Virus record (IMG/VR): IMGVR_UViG_3300045999_009841
Coordinates: 1 to 23,189 of that record
Reading direction: 5' to 3' (one strand)
Length of the DNA: 23,189 nt
From: a virus
In this document: piece by piece, positions 1-7,193 of the stretch
Numbering within the stretch: the stretch's first letter is position 1
Layout of the letters: each line of letters starts with the position of its first letter
The notes under the pieces: model-generated
What the model was told of the DNA's origin: nothing
What the model saw: only the letters and a program-made list of their open reading frames with translations
The model's database searches: none
Translations under genes and position numbers: made by a program

Positions 1-102
1 AACCCGCAGCGCGTGATCGGGTGCTAGCAGAGTCACACCTGCGAGCGAGCACAGCCGCTGCGCCGCAGCGCGAGCGAGGTCTACCGTGATCGGCCCCCTC
101 AC
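1..102 (-). CDS. First 34 codons of the next gene (3' end outside window)
   Basis: A GTG at 102 overlaps the previous stop as GTGA, the junction type used throughout this operon, and the frame is open for all 34 codons to base 1. The visible start VRGPITVDLARAAAQRLCSL then AGVTLLAPDHALRV shows no recognisable domain. By position in the lysis region it could be an endolysin or another lysis factor, but nothing in the sequence confirms this. Confidence 0.5.
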   Translation of the reverse strand, partial: MRGPITVDLARAAAQRLCSLAGVTLLAPDHALRV

Positions 103-620
103 AGCGCCACCCCGCAACGGGCTACGCCCTCTGAAACCTCACACAGCCCAGCGCAGCGCCGAGGCGAGCCGTCTGCAGCCGGGGGCATCGCTGGCCACCA
201 CCGGCCCGACGACGAGCACACCTCGGGCGCACCGTCGCGGCACCGCTGCGCGCCCGCCTCGCACCCGACGCGGGGCGACTGCGTGTCCACGATCGCCTCG
301 CGCACCCGAGGGCACGCGGAGAGGCCTGAGAGGCTCAGGAGGGCGAGCACAGCGACCGGCACGACCGTGGGCCTATCCGACTGCGCCGGAGGCGCTGCGC
401 GGCGTCGTAGGAGCGCCGCAAGCACGTCAGGCAGGAGGGCCGCGACGCGCACCGCAGCGCCCTCGATGATCGGCACCGCCGAGGGCCACCGACGCGCGAC
501 GGTCGGGCGCAGCACCGCCCACACGAGGCGTGCGACGACAGTCACAGCGCCGAGGATCACAGGCACCGTCAGCCCGTGGGAGTCGGCCCACACCAGGGCG
601 CGGGAGAGAGAGTCGAGCAC
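99..620 (-). CDS. Membrane protein with internal lipobox and Cys-rich C-terminal domain (lysis-region, unknown)
   Basis: This 173-residue protein starts at GTG 620 with a near-perfect ribosome-binding site, GGAGG six nt upstream. It has one membrane segment about 18-37 (LTVPVILGAVTVVARLVWAV), a helical/basic middle (LLRRRAAPPAQSDRP), then a second hydrophobic run VVPVAVLALLSLSGLSAC whose end, LSAC (100-103), fits a lipobox with Cys103. After it comes a cysteine-rich domain (GCEAGAQRCRDGAPEVC ... CAGLCEVSEGVARC) reminiscent of Cys-rich modules of myxobacterial surface lipoproteins. It could be a holin-like protein plus lipoprotein (o-spanin-like) in one frame; GTG 362 just before the second hydrophobic run is a possible internal start. 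The stop overlaps the next GTG (GTGA). Confidence 0.62.
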   Translation of the reverse strand: MLDSLSRALVWADSHGLTVPVILGAVTVVARLVWAVLRPTVARRWPSAVPIIEGAAVRVAALLPDVLAALLRRRAAPPAQSDRPTVVPVAVLALLSLSGLSACPRVREAIVDTQSPRVGCEAGAQRCRDGAPEVCSSSGRWWPAMPPAADGSPRRCAGLCEVSEGVARCGVAL

Positions 621-621
621 G

Positions 622-879
622 TCAGACCTCCGGAGGTGGCGGTGGGGGAGCGATCGTCGGGTGAGCGCGCTTGAGCCGCTTGGCGGCCCGCTCGCCGTGC
701 ACGCGCACGATCGGCCTAGCGTACTCCAGCAGGAGGCCCACCGCGAGCGACGCGACCGCGCCGAGGATGATCGCTGTGCTGCGAGAGAGCACGCTGTCCG
801 CCACGCCCGAGGTGACGCCGCCGACGCCCATCAGCGTCAGCAGCCGCCCTGAGAGCGACGTGTCGTCGGAGGATGTCAT
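622..879 (-). CDS. Small membrane protein, holin candidate
   Basis: This 85-residue protein follows the fibre gene and overlaps it by one base (TGATG). It has a polar N-terminus (MTSSDDTSLSGR), a weakly hydrophobic stretch about 13-31, one clear membrane segment about 35-53 (TAIILGAVASLAVGLLLEYA), then a basic segment (ERAAKRLKRAH) and a short proline run at the C-terminus. Size, membrane segment and basic tail fit small phage holins, and it begins what looks like the lysis end of the operon. No specific holin family is recognised, and a signal-anchor or other accessory membrane protein is possible. An upstream in-frame GTG (888) is an alternative start. Confidence 0.6.
   Translation of the reverse strand: MTSSDDTSLSGRLLTLMGVGGVTSGVADSVLSRSTAIILGAVASLAVGLLLEYARPIVRVHGERAAKRLKRAHPTIAPPPPPPEV
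627..631 (-). promoter_or_regulatory. Strong Shine-Dalgarno GGAGG fixing a GTG start
   Basis: Minus-strand GGAGG, six nt before GTG 620, decides the start of the membrane/lipobox protein, which does not overlap its upstream neighbour. It lies within the last codons of the holin-like gene. Confidence 0.75.
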
Positions 880-1730
880 CAGGACCACCGATCGCGGATT
901 GCGATTGACGTAAATTCTACGTAGCTACCCACCATGCTCGCGCCGTTGGCGTTTACACCAGCCGTGAGCAGCAGCGGCGTTTGGCTGTTGGTGTTTGAGG
1001 CCTGCGCAATGCGCCGCGTCAGGTTGTTGATGTCCGGGCCGCCCCAGACCTCAAAGATTCCGCCGGCGCGACGCATGCGCGCTACTCGATTGGTCGTTGT
1101 GGTGGTCGAGGCTTGAGTGCTATTGACAGCGCTCGAAAACCCCCACTCCTCTGTTGGGTTGCCGCTGTTTGCACCGCCGAAAGAAAACAGCGCAATGCGC
1201 CCGCAGTTATAGCTCTGGCTGATCAGAAACCCCATTAGCCCCGCGCGGAAGTTGACCGAATCTCCGCCGGTAGCTTTTTGCGTAAGCACCAGCGTGTAAT
1301 AAAGGTCAACTTCAAACTCATTGAGCGTTGGGAGCGCGACAAAGATCGACGTACCGCCGTCGCCGAAGGGATACGGCTGCGTCGTGTCGGTGGCGCTAGT
1401 CGTAATCCTCAGGCCTGTGGCAGTGCCAGCAATCGTACCCTTTGCGTTGCCACGGCCCCAGAACCGAATCCCGTTGCGCGCCGCGAGAGCAGTGTCTCCG
1501 CGCTCTTGGGTGACGCCGCTGGGGCTCGCGCTGTACGAGACGACAGAGCCTGCGAGCGACACGAGGCCAGGGACCGTCAGCTCGCTCGGCGTATTACCCG
1601 CGTGCACGTGGTCGGCGCGCGATGCGTCGGGCGAAGTGCCTGCGGCTGCGACGCCGAGCGGCTGCGGGGTGGCGTCGGAGAGCGAGACCCCGCCGCCATC
1701 GATAGCGACGCCGTTTACTCGCGTGCCCAT
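879..1730 (-). CDS. Tail fibre-like / receptor-binding candidate
   Basis: This 283-residue protein has an N-terminal region of phage fibre type: MGTRVNGVAIDGGGVSLSDA, then PLGVAAAGTSPDASRADHVH, where the ADHVHA motif is common in tail-fibre proteins that bind metal or trimerise. The C-terminal 180 residues are a different domain: GIRFWGRGNAKGTIAGTATG, NEFEVDLYYTLVLTQKA, GLMGFLISQSYNCGRIALF, and closing VGSYVEFTSIAIRDRW. This half is visibly less GC-rich than its surroundings (one 60-base line at 1081 is 53% GC), as if swapped in from elsewhere, normal for host-range domains. Start ATG 1730 or GTG 1733; the ATG overlaps the previous stop by one base. Receptor specificity cannot be predicted. 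Confidence 0.68.
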   Translation of the reverse strand: MGTRVNGVAIDGGGVSLSDATPQPLGVAAAGTSPDASRADHVHAGNTPSELTVPGLVSLAGSVVSYSASPSGVTQERGDTALAARNGIRFWGRGNAKGTIAGTATGLRITTSATDTTQPYPFGDGGTSIFVALPTLNEFEVDLYYTLVLTQKATGGDSVNFRAGLMGFLISQSYNCGRIALFSFGGANSGNPTEEWGFSSAVNSTQASTTTTTNRVARMRRAGGIFEVWGGPDINNLTRRIAQASNTNSQTPLLLTAGVNANGASMVGSYVEFTSIAIRDRWS

Positions 1731-2062
1731 CACACACCTACCAGGGAGAGCGTGGCCGTCGTCCCGCCCGTCGAGGTCAGCTCCACGTCGATCTCCTCCA
1801 CAGCGTCGTCGGACACCGACAGCTCCCACGCATCGCCCGCGGCGATCGGGAGGTCGGTGGTGATCGAGATCCAAGGCCCCACGACCGTATCGGCCGCGCG
1901 CAGACGCCGACGATACCTGAAGGCCGTGATGGAATTGGTGACGCCCGTATTGCGTACGTGCAGCACCCACGACCGCGACTTGCTCGTCGCGAGCGCGGTG
2001 ACGACCGGCGTAGCGGCCGCGAGAGTGACGGATGCGCCGTCGTCGCCGAGGAAGATGCTCAT
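1730..2062 (-). CDS. Small beta-rich tail-region protein, 110 aa
   Basis: This 110-residue protein (MSIFLGDDGASVTLAAATP...) is compact and strand-rich: SRSWVLHVRNTGVTNSITAF, VGPWISITTDLPIAAGDAWE and a closing ELTSTGGTTATLSLVGV. It looks like a small immunoglobulin- or jelly-roll-like fold, possibly a tail-tip decoration or fibre-attachment domain. It is one of few genes here not overlapping its upstream neighbour: 19 nt separate it from the previous stop, and the ribosome-binding site (GCGGGT) is weak. Its own stop overlaps the fibre ATG by one base (TGATG). No family recognised. Confidence 0.6.
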   Translation of the reverse strand: MSIFLGDDGASVTLAAATPVVTALATSKSRSWVLHVRNTGVTNSITAFRYRRRLRAADTVVGPWISITTDLPIAAGDAWELSVSDDAVEEIDVELTSTGGTTATLSLVGV

Positions 2063-2081
2063 ACCCGCGACGATACCGCGG

Positions 2082-3116
2082 TCACTCCGGGTAGTCCACC
2101 ACGGCGCGGGTGGCGATCGACAGGGTGCCTCCGTCGACCTGGGCAGTAAAAGACAGCGTGTCGCGCGCGCCCGGCGTGAGGTACCCGGTGCCGTCCGCGC
2201 TGTCTGTCCACACGCCCGAGGTACCCGCGAGCGTGAGCACGAAGGGCGAGCCTGCGTCGGTGGTGACAAGGCGGATCTTCCCACCGCTCGCGCCCGAAGT
2301 CTTGTACCGCACACGCCATCGCACGCGGCACGGGTAGCCTGTCGTGCGCGGATAGCAGTACCAGGGACGCGCGACACCCGCGCCCACCTCGTCGCCCGTG
2401 AGCGCCGTGAAGGCAGCGGAGGTCGTGGTCAGCGGCGACGCGTGCGGGAGCGACAGGTGGTGATACGTCCCGAGCACCTCGTCGTACGCCCACTGCGCCG
2501 TATCGAGCGCGCGGCGCAGCACCGCGGACTGTATCGCCGAGCGTGGGAGGTACGCGCCCGGCGACTGTCCAAAGGGCGCGCTGGTGTCGACGACGAAGCG
2601 CGGTACCTCGCTCACAGCGAAGTGCTCGACCGCGATGCTTGCATTGCACACTGCCACGAGCTGCAGCCGCCACACTCCGCCGACGACGAGCCCTGCGGTC
2701 ACGAGGTCGTCGACGGAGAGGTACCACTCGTGCGGGCTGGTGCGACTCCAGCGCGGGCCCGGGAAGGCACCGGACAGGTAGTGCGTCGTCACACCGTCGA
2801 GGTCCACGGGGATCTCAGGGTCGGTGGCTGCGATCGTGGTCGTGCCATCGGTGATCGACAGCGCGAGCGTGGCGTAGTGCGTCGTCGTATAGCTGCCCTC
2901 CTGCCCGAGCAGAGCGCGCACGCGGAGATACGCGACGCCGTCGCGCGACCACCAAAAGAGATCGTGCGTGCCACCGGTCGTGCGAGCGATCGTCGCGCGC
3001 TGCCCGAGGTAGTCCCCGGCGGCGGAGGAGGCGAGCACAGCCAGGGCAGCGCCGTGCGACGCGCGGGCCGTGCGACGCGTGGCCATCGTGCGGGTGTCGA
3101 GATAGGGCGTGGTCAT
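2082..3116 (-). CDS. Minor tail protein, unknown, 344 aa
   Basis: This 344-residue protein starts at ATG 3116 (MTTPYLDTRTMATRRTARAS), overlapping the previous stop by four nt. It is rich in strands and aromatic residues: GTHDLFWWSRDGVAYLRVRAL, VWRLQLVAVCNASIAVEHF, RPWYCYPRTTGYPCRVRWRV, and a C-terminal DTLSFTAQVDGGTLSIATRAV. The two cysteines of WYCYPRTTGYPC could form a disulfide. I cannot name a family; position among tail-tip genes and composition suggest a tail-fibre or tip component. The frame opens further upstream, but only within the previous gene. Confidence 0.62.
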   Translation of the reverse strand: MTTPYLDTRTMATRRTARASHGAALAVLASSAAGDYLGQRATIARTTGGTHDLFWWSRDGVAYLRVRALLGQEGSYTTTHYATLALSITDGTTTIAATDPEIPVDLDGVTTHYLSGAFPGPRWSRTSPHEWYLSVDDLVTAGLVVGGVWRLQLVAVCNASIAVEHFAVSEVPRFVVDTSAPFGQSPGAYLPRSAIQSAVLRRALDTAQWAYDEVLGTYHHLSLPHASPLTTTSAAFTALTGDEVGAGVARPWYCYPRTTGYPCRVRWRVRYKTSGASGGKIRLVTTDAGSPFVLTLAGTSGVWTDSADGTGYLTPGARDTLSFTAQVDGGTLSIATRAVVDYPE

Positions 3117-3724
3117 GGGGGCTCTAGGTGGACGGTGATAGAGTGCACGGTGGCCTTCGAGCCCGACGAGTTGCTTGTGCTGTAGAAGCCCACCCACACG
3201 TGGGCCTCGACCTGATCGCCAGACTCGTCGCGCGAGGCAGAGATGCGTCGCAGCGGCGCGGCTAGATCAGCCAGGCTGACAGTCGCGTCGATCTCCACAG
3301 GTGTCGTCGAGGTCGTGCTATCCGTCGCGCGCAAGAGCGCCGCGAAGGGGTGCGACGACGACGCAGCGACAGCGAGCACCACGCCGACAGAGTACGTCGC
3401 CGAGGCCTGTAGGTGCGCGCGGACCGTGAGCTTGGGCCACAGCCCCGTCTCGCCATAGGGCTGCACGAGGTGACCGCCGCAGTAGTACGCGAGCACCCCC
3501 GGCGAGTCGTCCCACCGGATATCCTCGTCGGTGAAGCGATCGAGCCACACCTCGCCGCCGCCCGACTCCCACAGCCCGCGCACGGCATTGACGCGAGCGA
3601 GATGCGTGGCATTGCTCGCCGCGATCTGCACGATTCCGTCGAGCGGGAGGTAGTCCGCGGCCAGGTCGGCGCTGCCATTGTCTGGCGTGGGCATTTTGAC
3701 CACGCGTCCGATCGTCGTCGTCAC
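3113..3724 (-). CDS. Minor tail protein, unknown, 203 aa
   Basis: I do not recognise the family of this 203-residue protein. GTG 3724 is preferred over GTG 3733 because it overlaps the previous stop as GTGA and yields VTTTIGRVVKMPTPDN, parallel to the hub protein's VTIGRITT start. The sequence is beta-rich: DYLPLDGIVQIAASNATHL, GEVWLDRFTDEDIRWDD, LTVRAHLQASATYSVGVVL and a final VHSITVHLEPP. It is probably part of the tail tip or a baseplate-like adaptor. No transmembrane or catalytic motif is visible. Confidence 0.6.
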   Translation of the reverse strand: MTTTIGRVVKMPTPDNGSADLAADYLPLDGIVQIAASNATHLARVNAVRGLWESGGGEVWLDRFTDEDIRWDDSPGVLAYYCGGHLVQPYGETGLWPKLTVRAHLQASATYSVGVVLAVAASSSHPFAALLRATDSTTSTTPVEIDATVSLADLAAPLRRISASRDESGDQVEAHVWVGFYSTSNSSGSKATVHSITVHLEPP

Positions 3725-6339
3725 GGTGCCCACCTATCGACGCTGCCGTCTGTGAGGTCCGGGGTAGTGTCCGCGAGGAAGGCGTACGGATACTGCGCGG
3801 CCACCGCGTCGCCGTGGTCGGTGTAGCGCAGCATGACCTTGTACGCCGAGGCAGCCAGGGCGAGCATCGAGGCGCTCGGAGCGCTCGAAAGCGTCACCGT
3901 CGTCGCGGTCACCGACACCACCGTGCGCTGCTCGCGGGCGATCGTCGGCGCGTAGACACCGATCTCGCACAGTTCGACCACGTCACCCGCGACGAAGCCA
4001 TCCGTCGCCGCGCGCCCATCGTCGGCGAAGCCCGTGGTGCCGAAGCCGCTTGACGTGTCTACCGTCACGACTGCGCCCGAGATGCCGCCCGCGGCCACGA
4101 GCGCCGAGGGCGCGTAGCCTTGGAAAGCCTCGCTCGACAGGCGCATCTCGACCGCTGCACGAAGGCGACCGCCGAAGTACTGACGCCTCACCGCCACGAT
4201 CTGCGCCACGACGTCGGTGATGCCCCGGCCGCCCTCGAAGTCCGGCACGCGCGAGTGCGTCACCGTCACGAGGTCCCCTGGCTGCAGCGCGAGGTGCTCG
4301 CCTGTCAGCGGGAGCGTCAGGTGTCGCGCGGGCTCCGCGAGCGGGCCTAGGAGCTGCTGCGCGGACTCGACGAGCCCCGTGCGGATAGCCGATAGGCCCT
4401 GATAGACAGGAAGGTGCGTGAGCGCCCCGCACTCGATCGTCTCGCCTGCGCCGAGCTCGCTCATCCACGTGGCATCGACGACTTGGAAGGTGCTGCCGTC
4501 TGGCAGGGTGTATCGCACCGCCGTCGCCGCAGGCACGGGCTGATCGATCATCTCCCACTCTGCGTCGACGCAGTCTGTCTCGTCGAGGTCCGCCGCCACG
4601 ATCTCCGTCGCCGCGAAGTGCCCGTACCTCACCCCGGTCATGCGCCCGTGGCGCAGGGACAGCACCATGCCGCGCAAGCGTAGCTCGTCAGACAGGAGCG
4701 ACAGGAGCGACTCGTCACCGGGCCCGATACGATACTCCCGCTGCGAGGGGATCGACGACAGGGGAGACTGCCGCGCCTGCGAGACGAGGTGCTCCCAGTC
4801 GATCGTCTCGACCTGCACGTCCAGCCCGTCGAGTCCGGCGACGGCCAGGGCGAGCGCGCGCAGAGCGCCCCACGCCTCGGGGCCGCGTGCGATCACACCA
4901 ATCTGCGCGGTGGTCGGCTTGACGACGAGCGCGGACACCGACGCGTCGTACACCGTGCCGCTCGCGTCGCTGATGCCCGCGATCACGACCCGGACCTTGC
5001 TATCGGTGCCGTCGCGCTCTAGCAGCTCGAAGGCAACGCCCTCTGTCGTCGTCGTGTCGGCCACGAGCGACAGGCGCGCGGTGCCGTCGTATGGCGACGC
5101 GGAGACGTACGATAGCGTCGTGGGGATCTTCGCGAGGTCATCCGGCGATGGGATCGTGACCCATCCATCGAGCGGCACATACGCCTCAGGCGCCGGGCCC
5201 GAGGACGTCCACGTCTGCGGCGACGAGCCGGACAGGATCGTCGGCGACGTGCTCCACTCCGCCACGACCTCGAGCCGCCCGTTGGAGCTGCCCCAGTAGC
5301 CCGAGACGGTGACGCGCTGCGCCGTCGCAAGCTCGACACGCGGTCCCGTCGCTGCGAGCGTCTGTGCCCTGTCAGACCACGACTCCGCGAAGGCTGCCCA
5401 GGACGGGTGCCAGCCCGGCAGACCGCCGTCGACGGAGCCGTCGAGGAAGATCTCCGACGACGAAGACGGGCCCTGCGCGAGCGCGTAAAGCGGCGTGCGC
5501 AAGCCGCCCGAGAAGGGCCGAGTGTGGTGATTGATACCCCACAGCTCAATCTCGCGTCCCGAGATGCGCGCCGTCCCGGCGACCGTCATCGGGTCGAGCG
5601 GCACCGACCACCGCATCCCCGCTCGCGTGAGCTGCACGCCAGGGCCGACGACGCCGAAGAAGATCAGCGTCGGATTGCGCAGCACGAGGCCCGAGGCCGA
5701 CAGCTCACAGACCCACACCGTCGCTGCGCGTCCCTGCGGGTGTCGTGCTCCGCCGATCGTCACCACCGGCTGGCGCAGCGCGGGCGCAGCGTGCGAGCGA
5801 GCGACGGAGCCGTAGCGCCCGCGACCGCCCGTGGGCACGACGAGGCTGCTGCCCGAGATCGAGTCGTAGAGGAAGGTCTCGCGGCCGACGCAGGCGATGC
5901 CGCTGGACGCGAGCCCCGTCACCGACGACAGCGGCACAGACAGCGCCGTCGCCGAGATATCCGACGTGAGCAGCCGCTCGGGGTAGGAGTTGCGCGCCGA
6001 CAGCGTGGCCGATGCACGGTCGCCGTCGTCGTACAACTCCAGCCGCATCGCCTCGACGGAGACCTCGCCCTTGAGCGGGTCTAGCTGCTCGTACACCTCC
6101 CACACTGCGGCGGGGTCGAGGAGGTCGCGCACGGGGTTGAAGGTGCTCGCGTCGGGCAGCGTCTCTGTTAGCGTGCCTGTCCCTGGCCACCACAGCGGGT
6201 CCACGGTCGTGCCCGAGGTCACCGACACGCTGGTAGGCAGCACACCCGCGGGCGTATACACGCGAGGGATACCCGCGATCAGCATCACGGGTACCCACCG
6301 TGCGCCGTGGTCTAGCGTGGTGATGCGCCCGATGGTCAC
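3721..6339 (-). CDS. Large tail hub / central tail-tip protein
   Basis: This is the largest protein in the window, 872 residues starting at GTG 6339 (GTGA overlap, GGAGGG five nt upstream). The N-terminus VTIGRITTLDHGARWVPVM is echoed in the next gene's VTTTIGRVV. Residues about 120-190 form a module (TALSVPLSSVTGLASSGIA, then GRETFLYDS, then RGRYGSVARSH) often seen in phage tail-tip proteins. The middle has a beta-rich region with WGINHHTRPF, and the C-terminal third holds LTLPLTGEHLALQPGDLVTV and VSVTATTVTLSSAPSASM. Function as hub or receptor-side scaffold is inferred from size, position after the Dit-like gene, and module type. No peptidoglycan hydrolase motif is evident. Confidence 0.65.
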   Translation of the reverse strand: MTIGRITTLDHGARWVPVMLIAGIPRVYTPAGVLPTSVSVTSGTTVDPLWWPGTGTLTETLPDASTFNPVRDLLDPAAVWEVYEQLDPLKGEVSVEAMRLELYDDGDRASATLSARNSYPERLLTSDISATALSVPLSSVTGLASSGIACVGRETFLYDSISGSSLVVPTGGRGRYGSVARSHAAPALRQPVVTIGGARHPQGRAATVWVCELSASGLVLRNPTLIFFGVVGPGVQLTRAGMRWSVPLDPMTVAGTARISGREIELWGINHHTRPFSGGLRTPLYALAQGPSSSSEIFLDGSVDGGLPGWHPSWAAFAESWSDRAQTLAATGPRVELATAQRVTVSGYWGSSNGRLEVVAEWSTSPTILSGSSPQTWTSSGPAPEAYVPLDGWVTIPSPDDLAKIPTTLSYVSASPYDGTARLSLVADTTTTEGVAFELLERDGTDSKVRVVIAGISDASGTVYDASVSALVVKPTTAQIGVIARGPEAWGALRALALAVAGLDGLDVQVETIDWEHLVSQARQSPLSSIPSQREYRIGPGDESLLSLLSDELRLRGMVLSLRHGRMTGVRYGHFAATEIVAADLDETDCVDAEWEMIDQPVPAATAVRYTLPDGSTFQVVDATWMSELGAGETIECGALTHLPVYQGLSAIRTGLVESAQQLLGPLAEPARHLTLPLTGEHLALQPGDLVTVTHSRVPDFEGGRGITDVVAQIVAVRRQYFGGRLRAAVEMRLSSEAFQGYAPSALVAAGGISGAVVTVDTSSGFGTTGFADDGRAATDGFVAGDVVELCEIGVYAPTIAREQRTVVSVTATTVTLSSAPSASMLALAASAYKVMLRYTDHGDAVAAQYPYAFLADTTPDLTDGSVDRWAP

Positions 6340-7193
6340 GTCACCCCTCCGCTGCTGCCCGTGGTCGGGAGCACGAAGTCGAGGTCGCACTCCTCCCACG
6401 TCGGCCAGGTCGCGTCGTACCGCTCCGGGGAGAGCGACAGCGTGGCCTCAGGCCCGAGGTACCCGAGGTAGTACCGCTCCGTCGCCGAGCCGCCGCGTAG
6501 AGCCTGAAAGGTACTCTGCGCGAAGGCGACGACCCCGTTGCGGGCGACGTGCGCGAAGTCAGCCAGGGAGAAGTCTCGCCCGCTCGACACGTCGCCCACC
6601 GCCGACAGGGAGTCCACGGCAGGTCGCATCGGTGTGACCCACGTCCCGAGCGTCGCGCGTATCGTGGGGTCAGCCGGGATCCACCGCGCACGCATCGTGC
6701 GGCGCCAGCTCGTGCCCGTGGCGACGATCGCGTACACCTTGCCGCCCTCCGTCGTCTCGGCGCCGCCCGCCACGACCGGGCGCCACGTGCCGCCCGAGAG
6801 CGACGCGAAGACCGCGAGGTACGGCGACTGAGTGTCCGCGGTGTGCGTGGACACGGAGGCAGCGCCCTGCAGCCCGAGCACGACGCCCATGGTCGCCGAG
6901 GGGGTGTACTCGTACGTCCCGCTATCGATCGACAGCACCACGCGCGCGTCGGCGTCGAGCGAGAGGGAGATGGTGCGACCCGAGGCTGCGATGCTCGCAT
7001 TCCAAGCTGCCTCGACGTGCGACAGGAACTCAAGCGCCGGCGCCGCGAGCACGATCCTCGTGTCTGTCTTCGTGGCGACCGTCAGCGGGTAGTCTGTGCC
7101 GGCGCCGCCCGCAGGGATACGCAGCGTGCCGTCGAGGCCGGCGCCTGCGGAAGTCCAGTCGAAGGTCGCCGCCATCGCCGAGGTGATCTTCAC
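6336..7193 (-). CDS. Tail tip protein, distal-tail (Dit)-like candidate
   Basis: This 285-residue protein follows the tape measure, the position of the distal tail protein. GTG 7193 overlaps the tape-measure stop (GTGA) and has GAGAGG five nt upstream. Content is beta-rich with few charged helices: AGLDGTLRIPAGGAG, TISLSLDADARVVLSIDSG, GTSWRRTMRARWIP and a C-terminal EATLSLSPERYDATWPTWEE. No domain is recognised with certainty. It could also be a minor tail protein that caps the tube. It is followed, with 4-nt overlap, by the large hub-like gene. Confidence 0.55.
   Translation of the reverse strand: MKITSAMAATFDWTSAGAGLDGTLRIPAGGAGTDYPLTVATKTDTRIVLAAPALEFLSHVEAAWNASIAASGRTISLSLDADARVVLSIDSGTYEYTPSATMGVVLGLQGAASVSTHTADTQSPYLAVFASLSGGTWRPVVAGGAETTEGGKVYAIVATGTSWRRTMRARWIPADPTIRATLGTWVTPMRPAVDSLSAVGDVSSGRDFSLADFAHVARNGVVAFAQSTFQALRGGSATERYYLGYLGPEATLSLSPERYDATWPTWEECDLDFVLPTTGSSGGVT

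Noticed and set aside
1278-3185. A 635-codon plus-strand open frame opposite tail-tip genes
   Set aside because: Composition is typical of an antisense shadow (Arg/Ala/His-rich), and the opposite strand has a continuous chain of overlapping genes with proper junctions.
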